From an uncultured Poribacteria bacterium (lineage in GTDB: Bacteria > Poribacteria > WGA-4E > WGA-3G), in contig OX638316.1 of NCBI GenBank assembly GCA_951812525.1, positions 1,956,630 through 2,020,629 on the forward strand: a DNA stretch of 64,000 nt. The letters are read 5' to 3'. Both the position numbers and the translations under genes were made by a program. The notes beneath the pieces are model-generated. The model saw only the letters and a list, made by a program, of their open reading frames with translations. It was not told the DNA's origin and made no database searches. The stretch's first letter is position 1. Each line of letters starts with the position of its first letter. This document shows, in pieces, positions 1 to 7,968 of this stretch.

Positions 1-997
1 TCTCGTTCTGGAAATTGCTGACTGTGATATCTAACTTGCCGTCGTTGTCGTAGTCTGCGAGAACGACACCCATACCGGCTTCTGCTTTCCCCATATCGCT
101 ACAACTGACACCGGAGAGTAGTCCGATTTCTTCAAAGGTGCCGTCGCCCTGGTTTTCAAAAAGGTAGTTGAAATCCTGATCGTTGGCAACGTAGATGTCA
201 ATATCGCCGTCGTTATCGGTGTCTCCGACCGCAACACCGAGACCGTGCGCAGCCGGAACGCTCAGCAGACCGCTTTGTTCGGTTAGATTCGTAAAAGTGC
301 CGTCGCCATTGTTATGATAGAGCAGATCTGGCTGAGGCGGATAAGAACTTGGACCGCAATAGACAGGGATGTCGTGTCGATAACACGTTTTGTGTGCGTC
401 GAGGGTGTAGTTTGCGTAATTGGTTACATAGAGTTCAAGAAATCCATCGTTATCAAAATCAGCGAATGCACAACTCGTTCCCCATCCGGCATCTGCGACC
501 TGTGCGGCTTCAGCGACATCGGTGAAAGTGCCATCTCCGTTGTTCTGATAAAGAACGTTGGGTCCAAAGTTGGTTAAGTAGAGATCCAGATCGCCATCAT
601 TATCGTAATCGCCAGTCGTCGCACCGACACCGTAGCCGGTATCTCCAATCCCTGCGACACGGGTGACATCCGTAAATGATCCGTCTCCATTGTTATGATA
701 GAGCACATTCGTAGGTGGTGCAGTGCCTGCCTGTTCTTCCTGTGGACGGGCATTGATAAGGTAGATATCGAGGTGTCCGTCGTTATCGTAATCAAAGAAG
801 CCACCGCCCGATCCGTATTGCTCGTTAAAGAGACGTTTACCGCTCTCACCATCAGTATGCTTAAAGTCAATTCCAGACGCTTCAGAGACTTCAACAAACG
901 TGACAGCCTGTCCCGCCAATGGACTGAGCGTTAGGCATATCAGAAGAAAAAAGAGGAACAACTGGAGTTTGTTAGGACGTAGGACGAAGGCTCTCAT
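1..997 (-). CDS. FG-GAP/VCBS repeat secreted protein (3' part outside window)
   Basis: The reading frame is open from an ATG at 997 to the left edge (332 codons seen). It starts with a signal peptide of about 30 residues (basic start, then an FLFFLLICLTL core). At least five repeats follow with the calcium-loop pattern DYDNDGxLDIY or DxDNDGDIDIY, each followed by LYxNNGDGTFTDV. These are the hallmarks of FG-GAP/VCBS propellers of the CRTAC/ASPIC-UnbV type, usually secreted or surface proteins. The ATG overlaps the TAA of the upstream TPR gene by one base (TAATG), so the two are probably translationally coupled. The C-terminal part is not visible, so an ASPIC/UnbV domain cannot be confirmed. 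The substrate or role is unknown. Confidence 0.85.
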   Translation of the reverse strand, partial: MRAFVLRPNKLQLFLFFLLICLTLSPLAGQAVTFVEVSEASGIDFKHTDGESGKRLFNEQYGSGGGFFDYDNDGHLDIYLINARPQEEQAGTAPPTNVLYHNNGDGSFTDVTRVAGIGDTGYGVGATTGDYDNDGDLDLYLTNFGPNVLYQNNGDGTFTDVAEAAQVADAGWGTSCAFADFDNDGFLELYVTNYANYTLDAHKTCYRHDIPVYCGPSSYPPQPDLLYHNNGDGTFTNLTEQSGLLSVPAAHGLGVAVGDTDNDGDIDIYVANDQDFNYLFENQGDGTFEEIGLLSGVSCSDMGKAEAGMGVVLADYDNDGKLDITVSNFQNE

Positions 998-2586
998 TAT
1001 TTTTTCGTGTTCTCCATCGCCGCTCGGATCTCATCCAAGCGTTCTTTGTAGGCAGCATTGTCGGGTGCCAAGGTAATCGCGCGTAAGATGGTCTGTTCCG
1101 CTTCAGGATACGCACCGTGGCGATAATATGCGTAGGCGAGCGTGTCCAAGCGAGAGGCGTTCGCGTCTAAAGCAACGGCGCGTTCTGCTAATTCAACGGC
1201 ACGCGCAAGTTCTTTGCCCTGATTTGCGTAAAGCCACGCCAGGTTGTTATGCGCATCTGCTGAGTTTTCATCAACCGCAATCGCTTTCGTGAAAGCGGTG
1301 ACAGCGTCCGAAATCTGTTGTTGGTTGAGATGTAGCACACCTAATCGCACCCACGGCTTCGCATCATCAGGATGTGCCTCTGTTAACTGCTGATAAACGG
1401 CAATTGCCTCCCCAAGTTGGCGTTGTTGCACATAAACTTCTGCGAGTCCATAATAGGCAGGGGTTAGCGTCCTCTCTCTCTGAATTGCGGTTTGTAGGTA
1501 GGTCTCAGCGTCGGTAAATTTACGTAGACGGGCATGCAACCAACCGAGGTGGAAGTACGCCTCAGCGTCGGTATCGTCGAGTTGCGTGAGACGTTGAAAC
1601 GCAGCAATCGCTTCGTTTAACTGCCCCATTTGCATGTGAAGACCACCTAAATTGTGGTAAAGCACAGGGACATCTGGGTGCAACGCCGTTGCGGTTTGAT
1701 AGACATGTATCGCTGCTTGATGGTTGCCAATTTCAAGGTGTACCGCTGCTAACTTGACGAGTGGCTCTAGCGCTGTTGGTTCGTCCAATAGGTTTCTGCG
1801 ATACCGGTTTGTCTGTTCGTTATAGGTTTTCACCCGTTGGAAGGATGCCATCAGGTTTTTTGCTTCTGTTATGTGCTGTGTCGCCGCATTCCCTTGCGTG
1901 TTTCCTCCCAAACGCCGATGCACAAGCGCAAGGTTATAGTGGGTTTCGGCGTGATACGGTGCGAGGGTGAGTGCTTTCTGGTAATACTGCACGGCTTCCT
2001 CCAACCTGTTCTGGAGGAACGCCACCTTTCCCAATCCTTGATAGGCTGGGGCAAGGTTGGTATCAAGGGTCAGTGCCTGTTGATACCCCTGCTCGGCTAA
2101 ATCCAACTTTCCACGTTGTACGTACGTGTCTGCAAGTCGGAAAGAGGCTTCGGCGTTCTTGGGTAACATGGTGACGGCGTGTTGTCCGTGGTTTTCGGCG
2201 TCTGCGAACCTACCCTGCGAATGATAGAGGCGTGCCAAACAGATATGTGCAACACCGTGGGTCTGTGGGGATGCAGGCAATTCTAGGGCGCGAAGGTATG
2301 CCGCCAAAGCATCGTCATTTTTTTCCTTGAGCCTGTAAGTTGCACCGAGTTCACAGTGTGCTTCTGCATTTTGTGGATTTAATCGCAAGACCTCCTGAAA
2401 GGCGTTGACTGCTTCATCGTAAAGCCCTAACTGCAATGCGCGCATCCCGCGTGCGTAATGCACCGACTGTTCGTCGTGGGTTTGCTGTGCCGCAAGCGGA
2501 ACCACGAAGCAGAAAAGCAAAATACCTCCTACGACCCAGACCTGTTTTATAGGCGTGCTTATATAAAGCGTTGACCTTTGCGTCAT
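997..2586 (-). CDS. Secreted TPR-repeat protein
   Basis: A 529-residue protein with an N-terminal signal sequence (hydrophobic VWVVGGILLFCFVV, then a likely cleavage site after LAAQQ). Nearly the whole mature chain is made of tetratricopeptide repeats, visible as repeated A-x-x-x-L-x-x-x-P-x-x-A-x-A-x-x-x-L-G units from about residue 40 to 515. TPR arrays mediate protein-protein contacts; the partner is unknown. The ATG overlaps the nagA stop (ATGA) and the TAA overlaps the next gene's ATG, so the gene sits in a tightly coupled three-gene unit. The FG-GAP neighbour suggests a joint periplasmic or surface role, which is inference. Confidence 0.85.
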   Translation of the reverse strand: MTQRSTLYISTPIKQVWVVGGILLFCFVVPLAAQQTHDEQSVHYARGMRALQLGLYDEAVNAFQEVLRLNPQNAEAHCELGATYRLKEKNDDALAAYLRALELPASPQTHGVAHICLARLYHSQGRFADAENHGQHAVTMLPKNAEASFRLADTYVQRGKLDLAEQGYQQALTLDTNLAPAYQGLGKVAFLQNRLEEAVQYYQKALTLAPYHAETHYNLALVHRRLGGNTQGNAATQHITEAKNLMASFQRVKTYNEQTNRYRRNLLDEPTALEPLVKLAAVHLEIGNHQAAIHVYQTATALHPDVPVLYHNLGGLHMQMGQLNEAIAAFQRLTQLDDTDAEAYFHLGWLHARLRKFTDAETYLQTAIQRERTLTPAYYGLAEVYVQQRQLGEAIAVYQQLTEAHPDDAKPWVRLGVLHLNQQQISDAVTAFTKAIAVDENSADAHNNLAWLYANQGKELARAVELAERAVALDANASRLDTLAYAYYRHGAYPEAEQTILRAITLAPDNAAYKERLDEIRAAMENTKK

Positions 2587-3800
2587 TGCCGTGCCTCCGC
2601 GTGGTAAACCAACTCGTCGCCGACAATTGTCGCTATCAAATCGATTTTACACGCCGCTGCATCCCATTCAAAGAGAATCAGGTTCGTCTGTGCTTCTACG
2701 TGTGCTTTCGTGTTCAGTAGGCGCATCGGTTGTAGCGTGGCGAGTGAAACGGCTTCTTCAAGAGAGATGCCTGCGAATTGGACACTATTTTCTATGCCGC
2801 GTGCCAATTCAATCGCGGAACCGGCGAGATATTCAGTTCCGACCAAACGGACACATCGATCCGCTGTCAACTCTACGGATTTTTCAGCAAACTCATAGAT
2901 GCCGGGTTTCATGCCTGCCAAAGCCACAGCGTCGCTGACGAGGACGCATCGGTCAAGCGTTTTTGCGCGTATCATTGACTTGGCGACTGAGGGTGGTAGG
3001 TGATGTCCATCGACGATGAGACTTGCCCAGAGTTCGTCTGCACCGAGTTGCTCCCAGATATAGTTGGGATGGCGCCGAATTAAAGCGTGTGCACCGTTAC
3101 CGAGGTGTGTGGAGAGTTTCGCGCCGGCATCAATCGCCGCTTGAATGTCGTTTAAGGAGGCGTTTGTATGTCCTAACGCCACAACAATCCCATCAGCAAC
3201 CAATTTTTCAATGAACGGGATAGCACCCTTTTTCTCAGGCGCGAGGGTCACGATCGCTATTTCCCCTTCGGCAACGTCCTGCCATCGTTGGAATTCGTCC
3301 CAATCTGGGTTTCTGACGTGTTCCAACGGATGTGCGCCGCGCGGTCCGTCCTCCGCCGAGATATAGGGTCCCTCAAGATGGATTCCGAGCATTGCGTGGG
3401 CAACTAACGGATCTGCTTTAGATGCTTCTACGATGGCATGCAGGGAAGCGCAAATCCGCTCGAAAGAGCCGGTCACAACCGTTGGGCATAAGAATCCGGT
3501 GCCGACTTTCCAGAGTTCGTGAACCATCGCACACACATCTTCTGGCGTAACGGTGGTGACATTAAGGTCGAAGCCAGCGAATCCGTTCACCTGAATATCT
3601 ATCAGGGCAGGGGCGATCCATGTTGTGCTATCGGTGGAGGGAACTTCGCGTATTTCTTGAACGCGAGTATCAGCAAGGACGATTTCGGCAGCGGTGTTAT
3701 TAAGAACGGTGTGTCCCCTATACACATGCCGCCCCTCTGGGGCTAAGTCGGTGATGGTCTCCGGACTTTTTTCTCGCAAGGGACGACTCTTGGTCATCAA
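2583..3800 (-). CDS. nagA: N-acetylglucosamine-6-phosphate deacetylase family protein
   Basis: A 405-residue amidohydrolase. The family reaction removes acetate from GlcNAc-6-phosphate in amino-sugar catabolism or wall recycling, in the cytoplasm. Visible NagA motifs are the DIQVNGFAGFD segment after the first strand, HLEGPY (metal ligand Glu), the GHTNA His, STHLGNGAH, DGHH, and the VSDA catalytic Asp. Length is close to the usual 380-400. The first ~20 residues are polar and non-homologous-looking, and the second Met is an equally possible start. It is the first gene of the nagA-TPR-FG-GAP unit, and a promoter-like sequence lies about 35-60 bases upstream. No nagB or transporter is seen nearby, so the exact substrate is unproven. 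Confidence 0.85.
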   Translation of the reverse strand: MMTKSRPLREKSPETITDLAPEGRHVYRGHTVLNNTAAEIVLADTRVQEIREVPSTDSTTWIAPALIDIQVNGFAGFDLNVTTVTPEDVCAMVHELWKVGTGFLCPTVVTGSFERICASLHAIVEASKADPLVAHAMLGIHLEGPYISAEDGPRGAHPLEHVRNPDWDEFQRWQDVAEGEIAIVTLAPEKKGAIPFIEKLVADGIVVALGHTNASLNDIQAAIDAGAKLSTHLGNGAHALIRRHPNYIWEQLGADELWASLIVDGHHLPPSVAKSMIRAKTLDRCVLVSDAVALAGMKPGIYEFAEKSVELTADRCVRLVGTEYLAGSAIELARGIENSVQFAGISLEEAVSLATLQPMRLLNTKAHVEAQTNLILFEWDAAACKIDLIATIVGDELVYHAEARQ

Positions 3801-3833
3801 TAATACCTCCGTAACGTTCGGGTGCTATTCTTA

Positions 3834-3862
3834 ATGATACCTGAAAATAGATTTGTTGCCAA
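3834..3862 (-). promoter_or_regulatory. Sigma70-type promoter for the nagA unit
   Basis: Reading the minus strand, TTGGCA (3862-3857) is followed after exactly 17 bases by TATCAT (3839-3834), placing a start site near 3827, some 27 bases before the nagA ATG. This matches the bacterial consensus spacing. It is sequence-only evidence. Confidence 0.55.
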
Positions 3863-3979
3863 GAAAAAAGGGTTGCATTTTTCACTGGAAATCGGTTAGA
3901 GTACATCAAGAGAGATTTGAACCAGTTTGTAGAATCGTAGTCGTACTTTTTTGGATTACATCTGGACGTGGAGGACAAA

Positions 3980-4756
3980 ATGGAATATTTAGCATACGGA
4001 AGAACGGGTTTAGAGATCTCACGCCTCTGCTTCGGTGCAGGGCATCTCAACAACACTTGCGATAGTTACGAAGCCGGCGGCAAATTGATGTTGAAGGCAC
4101 TTGACGAAGGGATTACCTTCTGGGATACCGCTGAGGGATATGGGAGCCAACCCCACCTTGGAGAGGCAGTCCGTCAGATTTCACGCGACGAAGTCGTCAT
4201 CCAAACGAAGACCGGCGCGAAGGATTATGAAGGTGCCAATGCGAGTATTACACGTTCCCTACAGGAGATGCAAACGGATTATTTAGATGTTTTATTGTTA
4301 CACGGCATCTCTTCCCCTGAAGACTTGGTATCGCGAGAGGGCGCGCTGGAGGCGTTTCGTGAGGCAAGGACTGCTGGTAAAATCCGAGTCATCGGCTGTT
4401 CGACGCACATCTACACAGGTCCCGTCATGGATGCTGTAATAGATCACCCTGAACTTGAGGTTATCCTGACGACAGCGAACAGAGAAGGCAGAATGTTAGA
4501 GGGCGGTCCTATTGATCGGCATCTGGAGTACATTCAACGAGCGTATGATCTTGGGAAGGGTATTAGTATTATGAAGGTTATCGTTGCCGGTAATATTCCA
4601 GAGACAGAGATGCCGGAATGGATTGAGTGGGGCTTCAACCTCGAAACGGCGCATGCGATCAACCTCGGTATTACCGATTACAACCATATTGGGTTAGATG
4701 TCGGATTGGCACGGGCAAGTGCGAGACGCCGTCTCATACAGAGCAGAGCGGCATAA
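3980..4756 (+). CDS. Aldo/keto reductase family protein
   Basis: A 258-residue protein that begins with the family signature LAYGRTGLEISRLCFGAG. It carries the catalytic tetrad pattern: Asp and Tyr in FWDTAEGYG, Lys in IQTKTG and His in VLLLHG. It is an NAD(P)H-type oxidoreductase of the AKR fold, somewhat shorter than the usual 280-330 residues, with the C-terminal cofactor-binding region abbreviated. The ATG at 3980 is chosen over an upstream in-frame GTG at 3968 because GGAGGAC lies five bases before the ATG and overlaps the GTG. The substrate is unknown. It is divergent from nagA and followed after 45 bases by a SpoU methyltransferase. Confidence 0.85.
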   Translation: MEYLAYGRTGLEISRLCFGAGHLNNTCDSYEAGGKLMLKALDEGITFWDTAEGYGSQPHLGEAVRQISRDEVVIQTKTGAKDYEGANASITRSLQEMQTDYLDVLLLHGISSPEDLVSREGALEAFREARTAGKIRVIGCSTHIYTGPVMDAVIDHPELEVILTTANREGRMLEGGPIDRHLEYIQRAYDLGKGISIMKVIVAGNIPETEMPEWIEWGFNLETAHAINLGITDYNHIGLDVGLARASARRRLIQSRAA

Positions 4757-4801
4757 CCCTACCTCTATGGGAAAGGTTTGTAACTTCGATTTTGATCGGA
4801 T

Positions 4802-5314
4802 ATGAAGCAATTACGCCGCAAACCGCTTAAAGACTTTCTGAAGCAGGTGAAACCGCCAGAGAGGGAACTGGTTTTCATTCTCCAAGACGTGCAAGATCCG
4901 GTTAATGTCGGTTCTGCGTTTAGGATAGCGGATGCGTGCCGTGTGAAAGAACTCGTCTTGACGGGTATCAGTGCCCAACCGTCTCACCGACTTGTCCGTA
5001 AAGTCGCGCGCGGAAAGCACCGGCGCGTGAAATGGCGATATACGGAACAGGCAGCAGACGCAATTGTATCCCTCAAAGCAGATGGTTATACGAGTTGTGC
5101 TTTGGAGGTTACGGCGCAATCCATCCGTTACGATGAAGTGGATTACCCCGAAAAAATCTGCCTCATCGTAGGACACGAGGACCACGGGGTGACGAAACGG
5201 ACGCTTGCTGCCTGTGATATGGTAATTTTTCTGCCGATGTACGGGGCGGGTGCATCGCTGAACGTTCATGTCTCGCTGGGTATCGCCGCCTACCACATCT
5301 TGCACCATCCTTAG
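4802..5314 (+). CDS. SpoU/TrmH-family RNA 2'-O-methyltransferase
   Basis: A 170-residue protein consisting of the SPOUT catalytic domain only. The three family motifs are present: DPVNVGSAFRIADA (Asn35 and Arg41), IVGHEDHGV, and LPMYGAGASLNVHVSLGIAAY at the trefoil-knot end. The family transfers a methyl group from S-adenosylmethionine to a ribose 2'-OH in tRNA or rRNA. The N-terminal substrate-binding extension of RlmB is missing and the length resembles TrmH/TrmL-type enzymes, but the target nucleotide cannot be assigned. It lies between the aldo/keto reductase and the dehydrogenase on the same strand. Confidence 0.9.
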   Translation: MKQLRRKPLKDFLKQVKPPERELVFILQDVQDPVNVGSAFRIADACRVKELVLTGISAQPSHRLVRKVARGKHRRVKWRYTEQAADAIVSLKADGYTSCALEVTAQSIRYDEVDYPEKICLIVGHEDHGVTKRTLAACDMVIFLPMYGAGASLNVHVSLGIAAYHILHHP

Positions 5315-5361
5315 CCATGTCTTTCATAAACACATCTGTAAAATCCGTAAGGAGAGTTTAA

Positions 5362-6435
5362 ATGTCCAAAACGATGCGGGCGATTATGTGTCGCGAACCC
5401 TGGGATTACCGTCTTGAAGAGGTTCCGATGCCGGAGGCAGGTCCCGGCGAAGTCGTTATTAAGGTGAACGCTTGCGGGGTCTGCGCCAGCGACATCAAAT
5501 GCTATACAGGCGCGCCGCTTTTTTGGGGCGATGAGCATCGTAAGCCGTATGTAGAGGCACCCGTTATTGCTGGACACGAATTCGTTGGTGAGGTAGTGGA
5601 ACTCGGTTCAGGGGCAGGTGAGAAGTATGGTCTCCAAATTGGCGATACTGCTATCGCTGAACAGATAGTGCCGTGTTGGGAGTGTCGCTACTGCCGAACG
5701 GGGAAGTATTGGCTCTGTCAAGTTCACAATATCTACGGATTTCAACCCGTTGTCAACGGCGGTATGGCGGACTATATGAAGTTTCCGGCGCGTTCGCTCG
5801 TTTACAAAGTGCCTGCTGACATTCCGACGGCGAATGCAGCGGTAATTGAACCGCTCGCCTGCTCGATTCACGCTGTGCAACGGGGCAACATTGAGTTCGG
5901 GGATGTCGTCGTAGTTGCGGGGGCAGGCACGCTCGGACTCGGTATGATCGGTGCTGCGAGATTGAAAAACCCGGGTGTGCTTATCGCCATTGACCTGATG
6001 CCGAAACGGTTAGAGGTTGCCAAGAAGTTAGGAGCAGATATTGCGATCAATCCGTCGGAAACGGATGCAGTGCAAGAGGTGTTGGATCTCACGGAAGGCT
6101 ATGGGTGTGATGTCTATATTGAGGCTACGGGACATCCGAAGGCGGTTGAACAAGGACTCCACATGATTCGGAAGGCGGGAACCTTTGTTGAGTTCAGTGT
6201 TATGCGGGAACCGGTAACTGTGGACTGGACTATCATCGGGGATACGAAAGAGTTGAATATCCACGGCTCACATTTGGGTCCGCATGCGTATCCGCTGGCG
6301 ATTGATTATATCCACCGCGGTTTAATAGAGGTTGAGCATATTGTGACACATCAATTGCCGTTGACGGACTATCTCACGGGATTTGAGATGGTTCAAAAGG
6401 GGTCGGATTCGATTAAGGTGCAGCTGGTGCCGTAG
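5362..6435 (+). CDS. Zinc-dependent alcohol/polyol dehydrogenase (MDR family)
   Basis: A 357-residue medium-chain dehydrogenase/reductase. It has catalytic-zinc residues in CGVCASD (Cys41) and AGHEF (His72, Glu73), and a structural zinc set at Cys105, 108, 111 and 119 with Cx2Cx2Cx7C spacing. A Rossmann GAGTLGLG motif follows near residue 190, then an acidic IAID that favours NAD. The overall pattern resembles threonine-, threitol- or sorbitol-dehydrogenase-like enzymes. A GGAGAG ribosome-binding site precedes the ATG. A strong terminator follows, so this is the last gene of the aldo/keto reductase-SpoU-dehydrogenase set. A role in sugar or polyol oxidation is inferred. Confidence 0.88.
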   Translation: MSKTMRAIMCREPWDYRLEEVPMPEAGPGEVVIKVNACGVCASDIKCYTGAPLFWGDEHRKPYVEAPVIAGHEFVGEVVELGSGAGEKYGLQIGDTAIAEQIVPCWECRYCRTGKYWLCQVHNIYGFQPVVNGGMADYMKFPARSLVYKVPADIPTANAAVIEPLACSIHAVQRGNIEFGDVVVVAGAGTLGLGMIGAARLKNPGVLIAIDLMPKRLEVAKKLGADIAINPSETDAVQEVLDLTEGYGCDVYIEATGHPKAVEQGLHMIRKAGTFVEFSVMREPVTVDWTIIGDTKELNIHGSHLGPHAYPLAIDYIHRGLIEVEHIVTHQLPLTDYLTGFEMVQKGSDSIKVQLVP

Positions 6436-6512
6436 GTCGCCACTTTTCCTATATCACTTCAAGGGTCTCGGTGCGAGAACAGTTTTTTAGGATTGGCTAC
6501 TATCAAAAGCAG

Positions 6513-6566
6513 AGGGCAAAGCCGGTGTCAAAAGGTGAAAGAGACACTGACTTTGCCCTTGTTTTT
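6513..6566 (+). terminator. Rho-independent terminator after the dehydrogenase
   Basis: Nine-base arms AGGGCAAAG (6513-6521) and CTTTGCCCT (6551-6559), with an inner TGTC/GACA pairing, followed by TGTTTTTGG on the plus strand. It also separates the convergent lipoprotein gene at 6582. Confidence 0.8.
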
Positions 6567-6581
6567 GGAATCTGTTCTTAG

Positions 6582-6875
6582 CTATTTTTGAACTGATACT
6601 GTGCGGCAATTGATTGAGACTTGACCGAGGATAGCATTGATAACGAAATCGAGTGGGGTGACTGAAGTCGTGATTTCATAATCGGCTGCTCCCTCTGCGA
6701 TGGCGTTTGTATCAACGTCGTTGATTGGAACTATACCCCATAGGACATACCATTGCCGGGCCATTGTAATATCGTTACCTTGTGCACCTTTTCCGACTTT
6801 GTGGACGTGTGCTGCGCAGCCGATGACAAACAACATTGCCACGATGAGGAAGACCACGGAAAATTTTCTGAACAT
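6582..6875 (-). CDS. Small Bor-like lipoprotein
   Basis: A 97-residue protein with a lipoprotein signal peptide: MFRKFSVVFLIVAMLFVIGC with the lipobox Cys at residue 20. The mature part contains RQWYVLWGIVPIND, an Asp/Ala-rich stretch, then DFVINAILGQVSINCRTVSV. That order (aromatic 'WxLWGxVPxN', then an 'xINxxxGxxTIxxRTV' tail) resembles Bor/Iss-type small outer-membrane lipoproteins, though this was judged by eye. The function is unknown. It is convergent with the dehydrogenase and lies 45 bases downstream of another lipoprotein gene on the same strand. Confidence 0.75.
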   Translation of the reverse strand: MFRKFSVVFLIVAMLFVIGCAAHVHKVGKGAQGNDITMARQWYVLWGIVPINDVDTNAIAEGAADYEITTSVTPLDFVINAILGQVSINCRTVSVQK

Positions 6876-6920
6876 AAGTTTCTCCTTGCGTTGTGCGCTT
6901 TGCAGCGCCGTTATCGTTGT

Positions 6921-7535
6921 TTATGGATTGGGTTTTATAGAACCGATTGATGACTCGATGGATCGCAGTTCCGTTTGGTAAACATCTCTGGGGACACGGT
7001 AATCTACCTCAAAAACGAGGGTTTCTGGCGCGGCACATACCAGTTTGATGAGCACGAAGTCGGCAGCGATAACCATTAATTGATGGACGCGAAATGCGTC
7101 TTTCATAAAAATTGTCTGTTGGACCGTTGCGTTTGGAAATTGGTTTCGGTAAGCAGTTGTGAGGGTTTCTAATAAGGTCTCGTCTGGCGCGATCTCCACA
7201 CCGTTTAACGCTGACACGACACACATCGACCGCGAACCTTCATTCAGGAATATCCAGCGTGGCACTATCCGTAAGTCCTGCGGAGTGGGTTGAGCCTCCA
7301 GTGTTTTGACGACTTGCGAGAACATTGCATCGTCTATCTTTTTCCAATTCTTCGGTGCCGCTATTGCGATTTTGAGTACTGTATCTGTTACTACGGGTTC
7401 AAGCTGGGTTTCATCAACATTAAAAACAAGCGTTTCGTACGGCTGTTTTCTGGCGTTAGGTGGATCGCACCCGACGAAGCTACTAATTACGATGCAGCAC
7501 AAGAGAAATTGGAGGAGTCCTGAACGATTTTTCAA
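6921..7535 (-). CDS. Hypothetical lipoprotein (204 aa)
   Basis: A 204-residue protein starting with a lipoprotein signal (LLQFLLCCIVISSFVGC, lipobox Cys at residue 23). The mature domain has alternating strands and contains APKNWKKIDD and a late AAPETLVFEVDYRVPRDVY. This gives it the look of a single-domain periplasmic protein that presents a membrane-damage or stress-type fold, but no family was recognised. The ATG follows a rich purine stretch on the minus strand. Its neighbour downstream is the Bor-like lipoprotein. Function unknown. Confidence 0.7.
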   Translation of the reverse strand: MKNRSGLLQFLLCCIVISSFVGCDPPNARKQPYETLVFNVDETQLEPVVTDTVLKIAIAAPKNWKKIDDAMFSQVVKTLEAQPTPQDLRIVPRWIFLNEGSRSMCVVSALNGVEIAPDETLLETLTTAYRNQFPNATVQQTIFMKDAFRVHQLMVIAADFVLIKLVCAAPETLVFEVDYRVPRDVYQTELRSIESSIGSIKPNP

Positions 7536-7968
7536 TAGCTACTCCGCGACGGTGGTGATTAAAGTCTGATTTGTGGTTTATCAGTTTAATTGAGACGTAA
7601 GTTCGACCTTGCATCCAAGTATAAACTGAATTGAATGGTGGGAACAACTTAAATCACTTAAAATTCATATTAATCCATCAATATATATAATAATATATTC
7701 CTATACTAGTGGCTCAATATGGTTTAAGTATATAAAATTCTAATCTATAAGTCAAATTAAATTTGTGAAAAAATGCATTTATCGCATGCTGTCGCAACGG
7801 TAATTTGATACTTGCAGTACTTTGGGTTTGATTGTTTTTTTATCTGTTGATAAAATAGCCAAGGAACATGAAAAAGAATAGGGATACCACAAAGCAATCT
7901 GCCAGATATACAGGGAGGTAGGCAATCTCCACTAACCGTAGAGACTTGAAGGCTTGCCTAATTTTTCA
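7536..7968. other. AT-rich intergenic region with a plus-strand promoter
   Basis: This is a 433-base gap between a leftward lipoprotein gene and a rightward enolase-superfamily gene. It is markedly AT-rich from about 7640 to 7860. TTGATT (7828-7833), 17 bases, then TAAAAT (7851-7856) forms a plausible promoter for the rightward gene. This leaves a ~105-base leader in which TAGGCAA (7919-7925) can pair with TTGCCTA (7954-7960). No credible ORF or RNA gene was recognised. Confidence 0.4.

Noticed and set aside
574-897. 107-residue minus-strand ORF overlapping the FG-GAP gene
   Set aside because: It is a different frame of the FG-GAP repeats; the main frame shows clear DNDG motifs and a signal peptide.
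1761-2174. Plus-strand ORFs within the TPR gene
   Set aside because: Shadows of the TPR repeat coding strand, no family pattern.
7916-7968. Possible riboswitch in the leader of the enolase-superfamily gene
   Set aside because: Only a single 7-base pairing (TAGGCAA/TTGCCTA) was found; no known riboswitch core could be recognised.
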